A stretch of DNA of 15,638 nucleotides from Pseudonocardia sp. (GTDB taxonomy: Bacteria > Actinomycetota > Actinomycetes > Mycobacteriales > Pseudonocardiaceae), in NCBI GenBank assembly GCA_030147065.1, contig JASLAP010000053.1, forward strand, positions 1 through 15,638. Reading direction: 5' to 3'. Shown piece after piece: positions 6,090 through 12,979 of the stretch. The notes beneath the pieces are model-generated. The model was not told the origin of the DNA. It searched no databases and saw only the letters and a list, made by a program, of their open reading frames with translations. Each line of letters starts with the position of its first letter. The first letter of the stretch is position 1. The translations under genes were made by a program, and so were the position numbers.

Positions 6090-6560
6090 TCAGGCACTGG
6101 TGCGGACGCTGCGGTAGAACGCCGGGATCAGCGCCGCCCCGACCGCGAGGTGCAGTAGGGCGAGTGTCAGGCGGGTGGCGCCGCTCATCGGGCCGAGCAG
6201 CGGGACGAACGACAGCACGAGCAGGACGGTGGCGAGGGCAGTCCACACCGTCCTGGCGCGACGGGTGAACCGCTCGAGGAGTGCGAGCACCCCCCAGCCG
6301 AGCAATGCGGGCCCGAGCGCGAAGGTGACGATCGCCCCCGGCCCCACCTCGAACTGCGTGGGCGGCTGTCGGCTGCTGTCGGTGACCACCAGGTCGGCGC
6401 CCAGGACGGGTACCGCGACCAGCCAGATCAGCAGCGGGGCGAGGACCGCGGCGAGGACGCCGAGGGCGCGCAACCGGTGGTCGGTCCGGGCCGCGGATGG
6501 CGCCGAGGTGGTGGCGCCGCGCGGCGCGCTGCTGGGGATCTGGTCGGTGTGGTCGGTCAT
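6090..6560 (-). CDS. DUF6069-like four-helix membrane protein
   Basis: A 156-residue integral membrane protein of unknown function. A polar N terminus (residues 1-28, Ser/Thr/Asp-rich) precedes four hydrophobic segments: LGVLAAVLAPLLIWLVAVPV, then IVTFALGPALLGWGVLALL, then VWTALATVLLVLSFVPLLG, then LTLALLHLAVGAALIPAFY. The loop after the first segment (DLVVTDSSRQPPTQFEVGPG) fits the small actinobacterial DUF6069 family as I remember it. The ATG at 6560 overlaps the TetR stop by ATGA (6557-6560) and has a strong GAGGAGAG Shine-Dalgarno sequence. It is therefore the second gene of a TetR-membrane protein operon and is probably controlled by that repressor. Confidence 0.78.
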   Translation of the reverse strand: MTDHTDQIPSSAPRGATTSAPSAARTDHRLRALGVLAAVLAPLLIWLVAVPVLGADLVVTDSSRQPPTQFEVGPGAIVTFALGPALLGWGVLALLERFTRRARTVWTALATVLLVLSFVPLLGPMSGATRLTLALLHLAVGAALIPAFYRSVRTSA

Positions 6561-7249
6561 GGCGTCTCTCCTCGGTGGGTGCTGTCCGGGTGGGTGCTGT
6601 CCGGGTGGGTGCTGCCGGGGCCGGTCAGGGCGCCGTGCAGGAACAGGGCGATGACGTCGGCCGTGCTGGCCTCGTCGTCGGCGTCGCCGCAGGAGGCGAG
6701 CTGGAACATCAGCGCGACGAAGAGCGAGGCCAGCTGGGCCGGGGGCAGCCGCAGGCGCTCCCGCTCGGGTTCGAAGAGCTCGGCGACGGCGTCGCGAGTG
6801 GGCAGCGTCGCGGTCCGCCGATCCGGCGGCCCGCAGCCGTCCTCGCCGGCGGGAGGTGCGGGACGCCGCATCCCCGCTCCGGAGGCGTGCAGGGCGCCGA
6901 TCAGCGTGCCCATCCGGCCCAGGTGCGCGCTCATGGCGGCCACGGCCTCGGTGAGCCGGTCGGCGAGGGGCTGGTCGAGCGAGATCGCGGCGATCTCGGC
7001 GACCGTGCGTTCCGGCCGGATGGCCTCGGCGACGCACGCCCCGAGCAGTTCGTCCTTGTCGCTGAAGGCCCGGAACACGGTGCCCTCGGCGATGCCGGCG
7101 GCCCGGGCGATCTGGCTGGTGGTGACGGCGGCGCCGTACTCGATCACCAGCGGCACCGCCGCCTGCAGGATCATCTCCCGGCGCGCCTCGGCGGACATCG
7201 CGGGCGCGCGCCGTCGCCCGGTCGCAGCGCTCTCGGTTCGGGGGCTCAT
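6557..7249 (-). CDS. TetR-family transcriptional repressor
   Basis: A 230-residue TetR-type regulator. The HTH lies at about residues 27-70: MILQAAVPLVIEYGAAVTTS, QIARAAGIAEGTVFRAFSDK, DELLGACV. The ligand-binding half is helical and variable, so no inducer can be named. I choose ATG 7249 (MSPRTES); the GTG at 7282 would begin inside the operator. The candidate promoter places the mRNA start at or next to this ATG, so the transcript is nearly leaderless. The C terminus carries an odd repeat, STHPD-STHPD-STHRG, made by a 15-bp tandem repeat (6574-6618). The gene overlaps the DUF6069-like gene by 4 bases. A palindrome typical of TetR operators lies 13 bases upstream, so it probably represses itself and its membrane-protein partner. 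Confidence 0.88.
   Translation of the reverse strand: MSPRTESAATGRRRAPAMSAEARREMILQAAVPLVIEYGAAVTTSQIARAAGIAEGTVFRAFSDKDELLGACVAEAIRPERTVAEIAAISLDQPLADRLTEAVAAMSAHLGRMGTLIGALHASGAGMRRPAPPAGEDGCGPPDRRTATLPTRDAVAELFEPERERLRLPPAQLASLFVALMFQLASCGDADDEASTADVIALFLHGALTGPGSTHPDSTHPDSTHRGETP
6574..6618. repeat. 15-bp tandem repeat, 3 copies, in the 3' end of the tetR gene
   Basis: Two identical units GGTGGGTGCTGTCCG (6574-6588, 6589-6603) are followed by a third, GGTGGGTGCTGCCGG, with three mismatches at its end (6604-6618). The 15-bp period keeps the frame and encodes repeated STHPD at the TetR C terminus. Copy number could vary by slippage without breaking the gene. Confidence 0.85.
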
Positions 7250-7256
7250 GCCGCGA

Positions 7257-7286
7257 ACCGTAGTGAATGAGTACTCACTCACGCAA
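7257..7286 (-). promoter_or_regulatory. Promoter of the tetR operon
   Basis: On the minus strand, TTGCGT (7286-7281) and TACGGT (7262-7257) are spaced 18 bp apart and match the actinobacterial -35 and TANNNT -10 patterns. The predicted start of transcription is about 7250, next to the ATG at 7249. The repressor palindrome fills the spacer. Confidence 0.5.
7263..7282. promoter_or_regulatory. TetR operator palindrome
   Basis: GTGAATGAGTACTCACTCAC is a 20-bp dyad with 9 of 10 base pairs symmetric, including the central TGAGTACTCA. It lies exactly between the candidate -35 and -10 of the tetR promoter, the classical arrangement for autorepression. Confidence 0.75.
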
Positions 7287-7322
7287 GCCCGCGCCGGCAG
7301 TGGTGCTGCGGCCCCGTTCCGC

Positions 7323-8288
7323 TCAGCCGGGTCGTGCGCTGCGGAACGAGCGCCGGTAGCTGTCCGGCGGCACGCCGACGATCCGCTTGAACCGGCGGCG
7401 CAGCGTCGTGGCGGTGCCCATGCCGGCCGCGCGGGCGACCGCGTCGATGCTCTCGTCGGTGGTCTCCAGCAGCTCCTGGGCGCGGCGCACCCGCTGGGTC
7501 AGCAGCCACTGCAGCGGGGCCTGCCCGGTCACCGCGTGGAACTGCCGGCCGAGGGTGCGCGGGGTGGTGTGCGCGCGGCGGGCCAGGTCGGCCACGGTCA
7601 GCGGCTGGTCGAGCCGTTGCAGGGCCCAGGCGAGCAGGTGGGCCAGCGCGTGGTCGCCGCCCGCCGGCATCGGGGTGGCGACGAACTGGGCCTGACCACC
7701 GGACCGGTGCGGCGGCACGACGAGGCGGCGGGCCACCGCGTTGGCGACGGCGGCGCCGTGGTCGAGGTGGACCAGGTGCAGGCAGAGGTCCACCGCGGCG
7801 GCCTTCCCCGCCGCGGTGAGCACGCTGCCGTTGTCGGTGTAGAGGACGTCGGGGTCGACCAGCGCCCGCGGGTGGCGCGCGCTCAGCTCCGCGGTGTGGG
7901 CCCAGTGGGTGGTGGCCCGCCGGCCGTCGAGCAGGCCCGCGGCGCCGAGCACGAACGCCCCGGTGCAGAGCGAGGCGACCCGGGCGCCCGCCTCGTGGGC
8001 CGCCCGCACGGCGTCGACCAGGTCCGGGGGCGGCGGCTCGTCGACGTCGGCGCACGCGGGAACGATCACGGTGTCCGCGCCGACCAGGTGGTCCAGCCCG
8101 TGCTCGGGCTCCACCACGAACGGGCCGACCCGCACCGGTGCCGGTCCGCAGAGCAGCAGGTCGTACCAGCTCCCGGCGGCGTCGGGCGGGGGATTGCCGA
8201 AGATCTCGCAGGCCACCCCCAGCTCGAAGTGCAGCAGGTGGCCGGCGGCCGCGAGCGCGACGGTGGGCATGTCCGAAAGTGTATGCAC
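7323..8288 (-). CDS. GlxA-type regulator (DJ-1/PfpI domain plus AraC HTH)
   Basis: A 321-residue transcription regulator. Residues about 9-185 are a DJ-1/PfpI-like (class I glutamine amidotransferase-fold) sensor domain with the elbow ASLCTGAFVLGAAGLLDG (C108) followed by TTHW. Residues about 228-316 are an AraC double HTH (LTVADLARRAHTTPRTLGRQ and SIDAVARAAGMGTATTLRRRFKRIVGVPPDSYRR). The start is taken as GTG 8288 because GGAG lies 7 bases upstream. ATG 8270 (MPTVAL) is an alternative that fits the usual GlxA N terminus but has no clear ribosome site. The sensor's ligand is unknown. It is divergent from the oxidoreductase gene at 8341, with overlapping dyads in the spacer, so that gene is the likely target. 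Confidence 0.9.
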   Translation of the reverse strand: MHTLSDMPTVALAAAGHLLHFELGVACEIFGNPPPDAAGSWYDLLLCGPAPVRVGPFVVEPEHGLDHLVGADTVIVPACADVDEPPPPDLVDAVRAAHEAGARVASLCTGAFVLGAAGLLDGRRATTHWAHTAELSARHPRALVDPDVLYTDNGSVLTAAGKAAAVDLCLHLVHLDHGAAVANAVARRLVVPPHRSGGQAQFVATPMPAGGDHALAHLLAWALQRLDQPLTVADLARRAHTTPRTLGRQFHAVTGQAPLQWLLTQRVRRAQELLETTDESIDAVARAAGMGTATTLRRRFKRIVGVPPDSYRRSFRSARPG

Positions 8289-8314
8289 AGTGTCGCTCCG
8301 GACACTGCCGGAGC
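8288..8314. promoter_or_regulatory. Two overlapping inverted repeats in the glxA-like/oxidoreductase spacer
   Basis: CAGTGTC-gctccg-GACACTG (8288-8307) and GCTCCGG-acactg-CCGGAGC (8295-8314) are both perfect 7+6+7 repeats that share sequence, so only one could form as a hairpin at a time. The first begins at the regulator's GTG and covers its GGAG. They are candidate operator sites or a leader structure. Confidence 0.5.
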
Positions 8315-8340
8315 GGGCCCGGGGCGGTGAGGCTGGTCCG

Positions 8341-9387
8341 GTGACAACACCTGCAGCAGTAGTGGCGGTCTACGGCGCGACCGGGCACACCGGGCGCTTC
8401 GTCGTCGCCGAACTGGTCCGGCGCGGCCTGGCCCCGGTCCTGACCGGCCGCGCCTCCACCCGGTTGACGGCGCTGGCCGCGGAGCGGGGGCTCGTGGCCC
8501 GGCCGGCGGCGGTGGACGACCCGGGCTCGCTGGACCGGGCCCTCGCCGGCGCCGCGGCCGTGGTCAACTGCGCCGGACCGTTCGCGGTGACGGCCGGGCC
8601 GGTGGTCGAGGCGGCCCTGCGCGCCGGGATCCCGTACCTCGACGTCGCCGCGGAGATCGAGGCGAACTCCTCGACGTTCGCCGACCACGCCGACTCCGCC
8701 GGGCGGGCGGGCACGCTCGTGGTGCCGGCGATGGCGTTCTTCGGCGGGCTGGGCGACCTGCTGGCGACCGCGGCGATGGGCGACTGGACCGCGGCGGACG
8801 AGGTCGACATCGCCTACGGGCTGAGCAGCTGGCACCCCACGGCGGGCACCCGGGAGGCGGGCCGGGTGTCCCGGGAGCGCCGCGCGGGGCGGCGGGTCCG
8901 GTTCACCGGCGGCGCCCTGGAGTACCACGACGACCCGGCGGTCGAGCAGGACTGGATCTTCCCGGAGCCGCTGGGCCGCCGGGCGGTGGTCGCGGGGTTC
9001 ACCATGGCCGACGTCGTCACGGTGCCCAGCCACCTGGCCGTCCCGGAGGTCCGCACGTCCATGACCGTCGAGGCGGCCCGGGACGTGGCCGGGACCGACA
9101 CCCCCGCCCCGGAGCCGGCCGACGCGTCGGGGCGGTCGGACCAGACCTTCGTCGTCGACGTCGTCGTCCGCGCCGGTGGCGTCGAGCGGCGCGCGGCGGC
9201 GCGGGGCCGCGACATCTACGCGGTGACCGCCCCGCTGGTCGGGGAGGCCGTCCAGCGGATCCTCGACGGGCGCACCCGGACGACGGGCGTCGCCTCGGCC
9301 GGCGCCGCCTTCGACGCCGCGGACTTCCTCCGCGAGCTGGCCCCGCACCTGTCGGTCGAGCTACCTCACATGCGCGCGGTGGTGTAG
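8341..9387 (+). CDS. Saccharopine-dehydrogenase-like NAD(P)-binding oxidoreductase
   Basis: A 348-residue protein with an N-terminal Rossmann fold: VVAVYGATGHTGRFVVAELV (GATGHTG at residues 12-18), then VNCAGPFAVTAGPVVEAALRAGIPYLDVAAE, which is the hallmark of the saccharopine-dehydrogenase-like/trans-acting enoyl-reductase group. The C-terminal part (GFTMADVVTVPSHLAVPEV and beyond) is less conserved. The GTG at 8341 has GAGG about 9 bases upstream. The substrate is unknown; true lysine-pathway saccharopine dehydrogenase is unlikely given the length and context. It is divergent from the GlxA-like regulator and probably controlled by it. Its 3' end overlaps the converging gene at 9366 by 22 bases, so both stops lie inside the other gene. 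Confidence 0.8.
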   Translation: MTTPAAVVAVYGATGHTGRFVVAELVRRGLAPVLTGRASTRLTALAAERGLVARPAAVDDPGSLDRALAGAAAVVNCAGPFAVTAGPVVEAALRAGIPYLDVAAEIEANSSTFADHADSAGRAGTLVVPAMAFFGGLGDLLATAAMGDWTAADEVDIAYGLSSWHPTAGTREAGRVSRERRAGRRVRFTGGALEYHDDPAVEQDWIFPEPLGRRAVVAGFTMADVVTVPSHLAVPEVRTSMTVEAARDVAGTDTPAPEPADASGRSDQTFVVDVVVRAGGVERRAAARGRDIYAVTAPLVGEAVQRILDGRTRTTGVASAGAAFDAADFLRELAPHLSVELPHMRAVV

Positions 9388-10829
9388 CCGAGGACGGCGG
9401 CCAGGCCCAGCACGCTGCGCGGGGCGTACGGGGTGCGCCACAGTCCACCGTGGACGGCGCCGGACGCCTCGTCCTGCCACGGATGGGCGTGGGCGGCGGG
9501 CTCCGCGTTCAGGTCGTGCACGAGCAGCGCCGCCATCAGCGCGTTCGCCGTGGTCGGGTCGAAGATCTCGACGGCGAACCGGTGGGCGCCGGCGAACGCC
9601 GCGGCCAGCGCCTTGTTGCGGAGCACCGAGGTGGTCCGGCTGGACGGGGCGACGTGGAACGAGACGGTCGTCCCGGCCGCCCGCGCCACGGCCGCCCGCC
9701 AGCGCTGGATCCGCTTGGCCAGCGCGTAGTTCGGTCCCTGGGCCGGCACCAGGGCGTCGCAGATCCCGGGGCTCGCCCCGGGCCGGTACGCCCGGTGCAG
9801 CAGGCGCCCGCGGGTCGCCCAGCGCAACGGCCGGCCGACGAGCTTGGCGGTGCGCGACCGCTGGGCGTAGGCCCGCACCGAGTGCTCGACCGCCTCGTCC
9901 GGCACGGCGAACACGTCGGTCGGCGTGGCCAGGAACGCGAGCGCCAGGTCGGGGCGAGCGGACTGGAGCCGCTGGGCGAGCAGGTCGGCCGCCACCGAGA
10001 TGCGCGCGTGCGTGCCGCCGTCGGCGTAGAGGTAGTTTCCCACGACCAGCCGGCCGGGCCGGGTCAGCAGCCATTCGGCCACGGCCGGCACCTCGGTGAG
10101 CAGGTCGGCACCCGCGATGTCGGAGAGCCCGCGGCTGCCGTCGTTCTCGTGGACCGGCAGGAGCAGCCGCCCGGCGCCCTGCCGGGAGCGCAGGATCCGC
10201 TCCCAGACCGCCGGGCGCGGGAGGTCGACCGCGGCGACTGTCGCCCCCCACCGCAGCAGGGTCAGCAACGGGCCCATCTCGGCGCCGGCCCCGAGCACGG
10301 CGACGGTCCGCCCGGGCAGCGACAGCCACTGCGGGTTGTCGATGACGGTCCCGACCGCCGCCACGGCCGAGGGCTCCAGGACGCCGTCGGCCGCCCACCG
10401 GTCGAGCTGGGCGCGCAGGGCGTCGCCCGCCAGCTCGCGGCCCCGGTACGGAATGGCGAGCTGCTCGGCCGGCGCCCCGGTCCCGTCCACCTCGACGGTG
10501 TCCAGCTCGCGGTCCGGGCGGTCGGTCAGCAGCGTGCGCACCGGGGTGTCGGTGCCGTCGCGCACCACGGTCATCCGGTCGGTGACCGACGCCAGCCCCG
10601 CGTCGGCCATGGCCAGCCAGTCCTGCGGCTTGTCGAGGCCGGCCTCGACCTGGCGGCGGAAGTGCCCGAGGTACTGGCTGCGCCAGGCGGTCTCCCGCTC
10701 GGCGGCCCGGGCACCGGCCGGATCGACCGGCCGCAGGGCGTCGGCGAGGACGGCCTGCCCGACGGCGGTCGTGCTGCGCCGCCCCGACGGGTCGGCGGGG
10801 AAGGCGATCCCGTGCGGCTCGCTGCTCAT
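9366..10829 (-). CDS. Uncharacterised 487-residue protein with a Rossmann-like motif
   Basis: I do not recognise a characterised family. The protein is long and soluble-looking. It opens with a helical Ala/Arg-rich region (residues 20-70), and mid-protein it has RTVAVLGAGAEMGPLLTLLR followed by GATVAAVDLPRP (residues 174-206). This is a beta-alpha-beta NAD(P)- or SAM-binding pattern with Gly 180, 182 and 186 and an Asp ending the second strand. The second half contains conserved-looking blocks: GNYLYADGGTHARISVAADLL, FLATPTDVFAVPDEAV and HVAPSSRTTSVLRNKALAAAF. The ATG at 10829 lies 5 bases after the stop of the upstream transporter gene, so the two are probably one operon. A dehydrogenase acting on the transported compound is conceivable but unproven. 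The 3' end overlaps the converging oxidoreductase gene. Confidence 0.8.
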   Translation of the reverse strand: MSSEPHGIAFPADPSGRRSTTAVGQAVLADALRPVDPAGARAAERETAWRSQYLGHFRRQVEAGLDKPQDWLAMADAGLASVTDRMTVVRDGTDTPVRTLLTDRPDRELDTVEVDGTGAPAEQLAIPYRGRELAGDALRAQLDRWAADGVLEPSAVAAVGTVIDNPQWLSLPGRTVAVLGAGAEMGPLLTLLRWGATVAAVDLPRPAVWERILRSRQGAGRLLLPVHENDGSRGLSDIAGADLLTEVPAVAEWLLTRPGRLVVGNYLYADGGTHARISVAADLLAQRLQSARPDLALAFLATPTDVFAVPDEAVEHSVRAYAQRSRTAKLVGRPLRWATRGRLLHRAYRPGASPGICDALVPAQGPNYALAKRIQRWRAAVARAAGTTVSFHVAPSSRTTSVLRNKALAAAFAGAHRFAVEIFDPTTANALMAALLVHDLNAEPAAHAHPWQDEASGAVHGGLWRTPYAPRSVLGLAAVLGYTTARM

Positions 10830-10834
10830 CGCGG

Positions 10835-11734
10835 TCAGGTCCCGGACGGCGATCGCGGCGCCGGCTCGGGCGTCGCCGCGCCGGTCCGGACGAAGATGAA
10901 GCCGGCCACCGCCGCGATCGGGAACATGATCACGCCGTACACCGCGGCGGGCACGGCGAGCCGCTCGTTGCCGAGCACGCCCAGGGCGACCGCGATGGCG
11001 AGCGTGCTGTTGTGGATCCCGACCTCGAACGCCGAGGCGATCGCCTGCCGGCGCCCGACCTGCAGCAGTCGGGGCAGCAGGTAGCCGATGGCCAGGCTGC
11101 ACACGCAGAACAGCGCGGTGACCAGCCCGATGTCGGCGAGGTAGGTGGTGATCGAGTCGCGCTCGGCGGCGATCGCGCCGGCGATCACGATCACCAGCAC
11201 CACCGCGGACAGCACCCGGACCGAGTTCTCGGCGCGGGCGGCGAACCCGGGTGCCAGCCGCCGCACCACCATCCCGATCGCGACCGGGATCAGCACGACC
11301 GCGAACACCTGCACGGTCTTGCCGAACTCCAGGCCGACCGAGCCGGCCGCGGCGGGCGGGTCGAACACCGCCACCGCCAGGTTCACCACCAGCGGCAGGG
11401 TCAGTACGGCCAGCACCGAGTTGATCGCGGTCAGGGTGATGTTGAGCGCCACGTCGCCCCGGAACAGGTGGCTGAACAGGTTGGCCGTGGTGCCGCCCGG
11501 GGAGGCGGCGAGCAGCATCATGCCCACGGCGAGCAGCGGGTCCAGCCCCAGCGCCGCGACGAGCCCGAGGCAGATGGCCGGCAGCAGCAGGACCTGCGCG
11601 GCCAGCGCGACGCCGACGGCCCGGGGTTGCCGGCCGGTGCGGCCGAAGTCCTCGACGGTGAGCGTCAGGCCCAGCCCGAACATGATCACCGCGAGGGCCG
11701 CGGGCAACCCCACGCTGGTCAGGGCCGTGTTCAT
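10835..11734 (-). CDS. Bile acid:sodium symporter family (BASS) transporter
   Basis: A 299-residue membrane protein with about nine to ten hydrophobic segments. Family signatures are FGLGLTLTVEDFGR near the N terminus, SPGGTTANLFSHLFRGDVALN (residues 78-98, a broken-helix motif) and FEVGIHNSTLAIAVALGVLG (about residues 236-255), the second crossover motif. These match BASS/SBF importers of organic anions and not the arsenite pump Acr3, a distant relative with different motifs. The ATG at 11734 is chosen because GGAGG precedes it by 5 bases; the open frame extends further upstream without support. The substrate is unknown. It is co-directional with, and 5 bases from, the 487-residue Rossmann protein. 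Confidence 0.88.
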   Translation of the reverse strand: MNTALTSVGLPAALAVIMFGLGLTLTVEDFGRTGRQPRAVGVALAAQVLLLPAICLGLVAALGLDPLLAVGMMLLAASPGGTTANLFSHLFRGDVALNITLTAINSVLAVLTLPLVVNLAVAVFDPPAAAGSVGLEFGKTVQVFAVVLIPVAIGMVVRRLAPGFAARAENSVRVLSAVVLVIVIAGAIAAERDSITTYLADIGLVTALFCVCSLAIGYLLPRLLQVGRRQAIASAFEVGIHNSTLAIAVALGVLGNERLAVPAAVYGVIMFPIAAVAGFIFVRTGAATPEPAPRSPSGT

Positions 11735-11863
11735 CGTTCCTCCGTCTCCCCGCGCACCGGCGGGCGGGTCGCCCGGATCCTGCCCGGTCGCCGGGTGCGG
11801 AGGGAAGGGCCGCTCCGCCGTCCACACCGGCCCCGCCGCCCGCCGCGCGCCGCGGTCCGTCGT

Positions 11864-12177
11864 CATCTCGGCCTGGGCCGTGCCGGTCCTGGTCATCGGT
11901 CAGTTCGCCATGCTGGCGATCGTCCCGGTGACCCTGGTGGTGATCGGCACCCTGCGCGACGCCCGCCTCCGCGCTGCGCTGGTGGGCGGCCGCCCTCGCC
12001 GTCGCCTACGCCCCCCCGCTGGTGCTCCGGGCGATCGGCCCCGACCGCGCCCCGAGCCTGTCCAAGGACATGGACCCGATCTTCGCCGGGGGGATCGTGG
12101 CGGTGTCGGTGGCCGTACTGGTCGCCCTGTACACGACCACCCGGCGCTCGGCGCGAAGTGCTCCCGACGCTGCGTGA
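11864..12177 (+). pseudogene. Small membrane protein gene broken by a frameshift
   Basis: Two frames must be joined to give one sensible protein. The first frame (positions divisible by 3) reads SAWAVPVLVIGQFAMLAIVP, then VTLVVIGTLRDARLR up to about 11972. From 11974 the reading continues in another frame as LRWWAAALAVAYAPPLVLRA and on to FAGGIVAVSVAVLVALYTTT, stopping at TGA 12175-12177. Together this is a protein of about 100 residues with three hydrophobic segments. Restoring two bases in the CGCG run at 11970-11973 (to CGCGCG, giving RLRALRWW) would rejoin the frames. No good start is visible: GTG 11880 is the first in-frame candidate and lacks a ribosome site, so the 5' end may also be lost. 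It could be a real pseudogene or an assembly error. Bases 11735-11863 hold nothing else I can support. Confidence 0.5.
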
Positions 12178-12193
12178 TCCGCTGCCGACGGGA

Positions 12194-12781
12194 TCACCGG
12201 CTGGACGGGTCCGGTTGCGTCGACGACAGCCGGGCGTGGAACCGGTCGTGCTGCGCCCGCGCGTCCCGGTGGACCACGCTGCCGCAGTCCGTGCACCGGC
12301 GGAGCTGCCGGGCGAGGTCCGCGGCGGAGAGCACGGCGTCCCCGTCGACGGTCACGGTCTCGTAGGTCCGGTCGCCGTCGCGCGGCGGCCACGGTGGTGC
12401 CGGCAGGACGACGGTGGAGGGGGTGAGCGCGGCGGTGTAGCCCGGTGGCAGGGGCGGGGCGATGGTGTAGCCGGGCGGCGGCAGGGGGGTGACGCTGTAG
12501 CCGGCGTCGCGGGCGGCGACGATCCACCGCCACGCCTCCTGCGCGGCGGCGGCGCGGGCGGTCCCGCTCAACCGGTCCCACGGCAGCCCGCGGGGCGAGT
12601 CGGCGGGGGCGCCGGCGTTGGTGAAGGCCCTGGCCAGATCGTCTGCTGCCATGGCGTCGGCGCGGCCGAGGACCGGCTGCGGCGGCGGGGTGCCGCGGGC
12701 GGGCCGCACCAGGGCGGTGAGTGCCGCGCGGACGCGGCTCGGTACCGAGCCGGCCCACCGGTGGCGGATCGAGGTGCCCAT
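12194..12781 (-). CDS. Proline-rich protein with C-terminal C2H2-like motif
   Basis: A 195-residue hypothetical protein. I start it at ATG 12781, which overlaps the stop of a possible small upstream gene as TGATG. The N-terminal part is basic (MGTSIRHRWAG). The middle is helical (MAADDLARAFTNAG and AAAQEAWRWIVAARDAGY) and is followed by two near-repeats, PLPPPGYTIAPP and PLPPGYTAAL (about residues 99-119). The C terminus has C163-x2-C166, then 11 residues, H178-x3-H182 (within CTDCGSVVHRDARAQHDRFH), a plausible single zinc-binding site. I recall similar C-terminal motifs in actinobacterial and actinophage hypothetical proteins. Function is unknown. It ends 16 bases from the converging broken gene. 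Confidence 0.62.
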   Translation of the reverse strand: MGTSIRHRWAGSVPSRVRAALTALVRPARGTPPPQPVLGRADAMAADDLARAFTNAGAPADSPRGLPWDRLSGTARAAAAQEAWRWIVAARDAGYSVTPLPPPGYTIAPPLPPGYTAALTPSTVVLPAPPWPPRDGDRTYETVTVDGDAVLSAADLARQLRRCTDCGSVVHRDARAQHDRFHARLSSTQPDPSSR

Positions 12782-12897
12782 CAGGCCACTGCCCCGTGCT
12801 CCGCGGGTGCGCCGGGGGCGAGGCCGGCCGACGGCAGCGATGACCCGTTCACCGGGCGCCGCGCCGGGGCGGGAACCGAGAACTCGAACACGGCCAT
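12781..12897 (-). CDS. Possible small peptide gene (38 residues) coupled to the C2H2-like protein gene
   Basis: ATG 12897 opens a 38-residue frame beginning MAVFEFSVPAPARRPVNG, and its TGA (12783-12781) overlaps the next ATG as TGATG. No Shine-Dalgarno sequence is seen. TACGTT (12909-12904, minus strand) lies 6 bases before the ATG, where a -10 of a leaderless mRNA would be, but no convincing -35 was found. Arguments for it are the stop-start overlap and the absence of another explanation for the 12782-12979 gap. Arguments against are its short length and Ala/Pro-rich composition, which GC-rich DNA easily yields. Confidence 0.35.
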   Translation of the reverse strand: MAVFEFSVPAPARRPVNGSSLPSAGLAPGAPAEHGAVA

Positions 12898-12979
12898 CCG
12901 CCGAACGTAGACGGCGCGCGGTGGCCGGCGCTCGTCGACCGGACCCGACCGCCGCCCCGATCGTGGTGGGCACCGGCGA

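Noticed and set aside
6574..6618. CRISPR-like repeat
   Set aside because: The copies are directly adjacent with no spacers and are in-frame coding sequence.
10835..11734. Acr3-type arsenite efflux pump near the ars island
   Set aside because: The motifs SPGGTTAN and EVGIHN are those of bile acid:sodium symporters. The gene is also separated from the ars genes by about 5 kb and unrelated operons.
11735..11863. Intact upstream part of the small membrane protein or a separate gene
   Set aside because: No start codon with a ribosome site and no recognisable protein in any frame; only the leader of the leftward transporter gene is supported.
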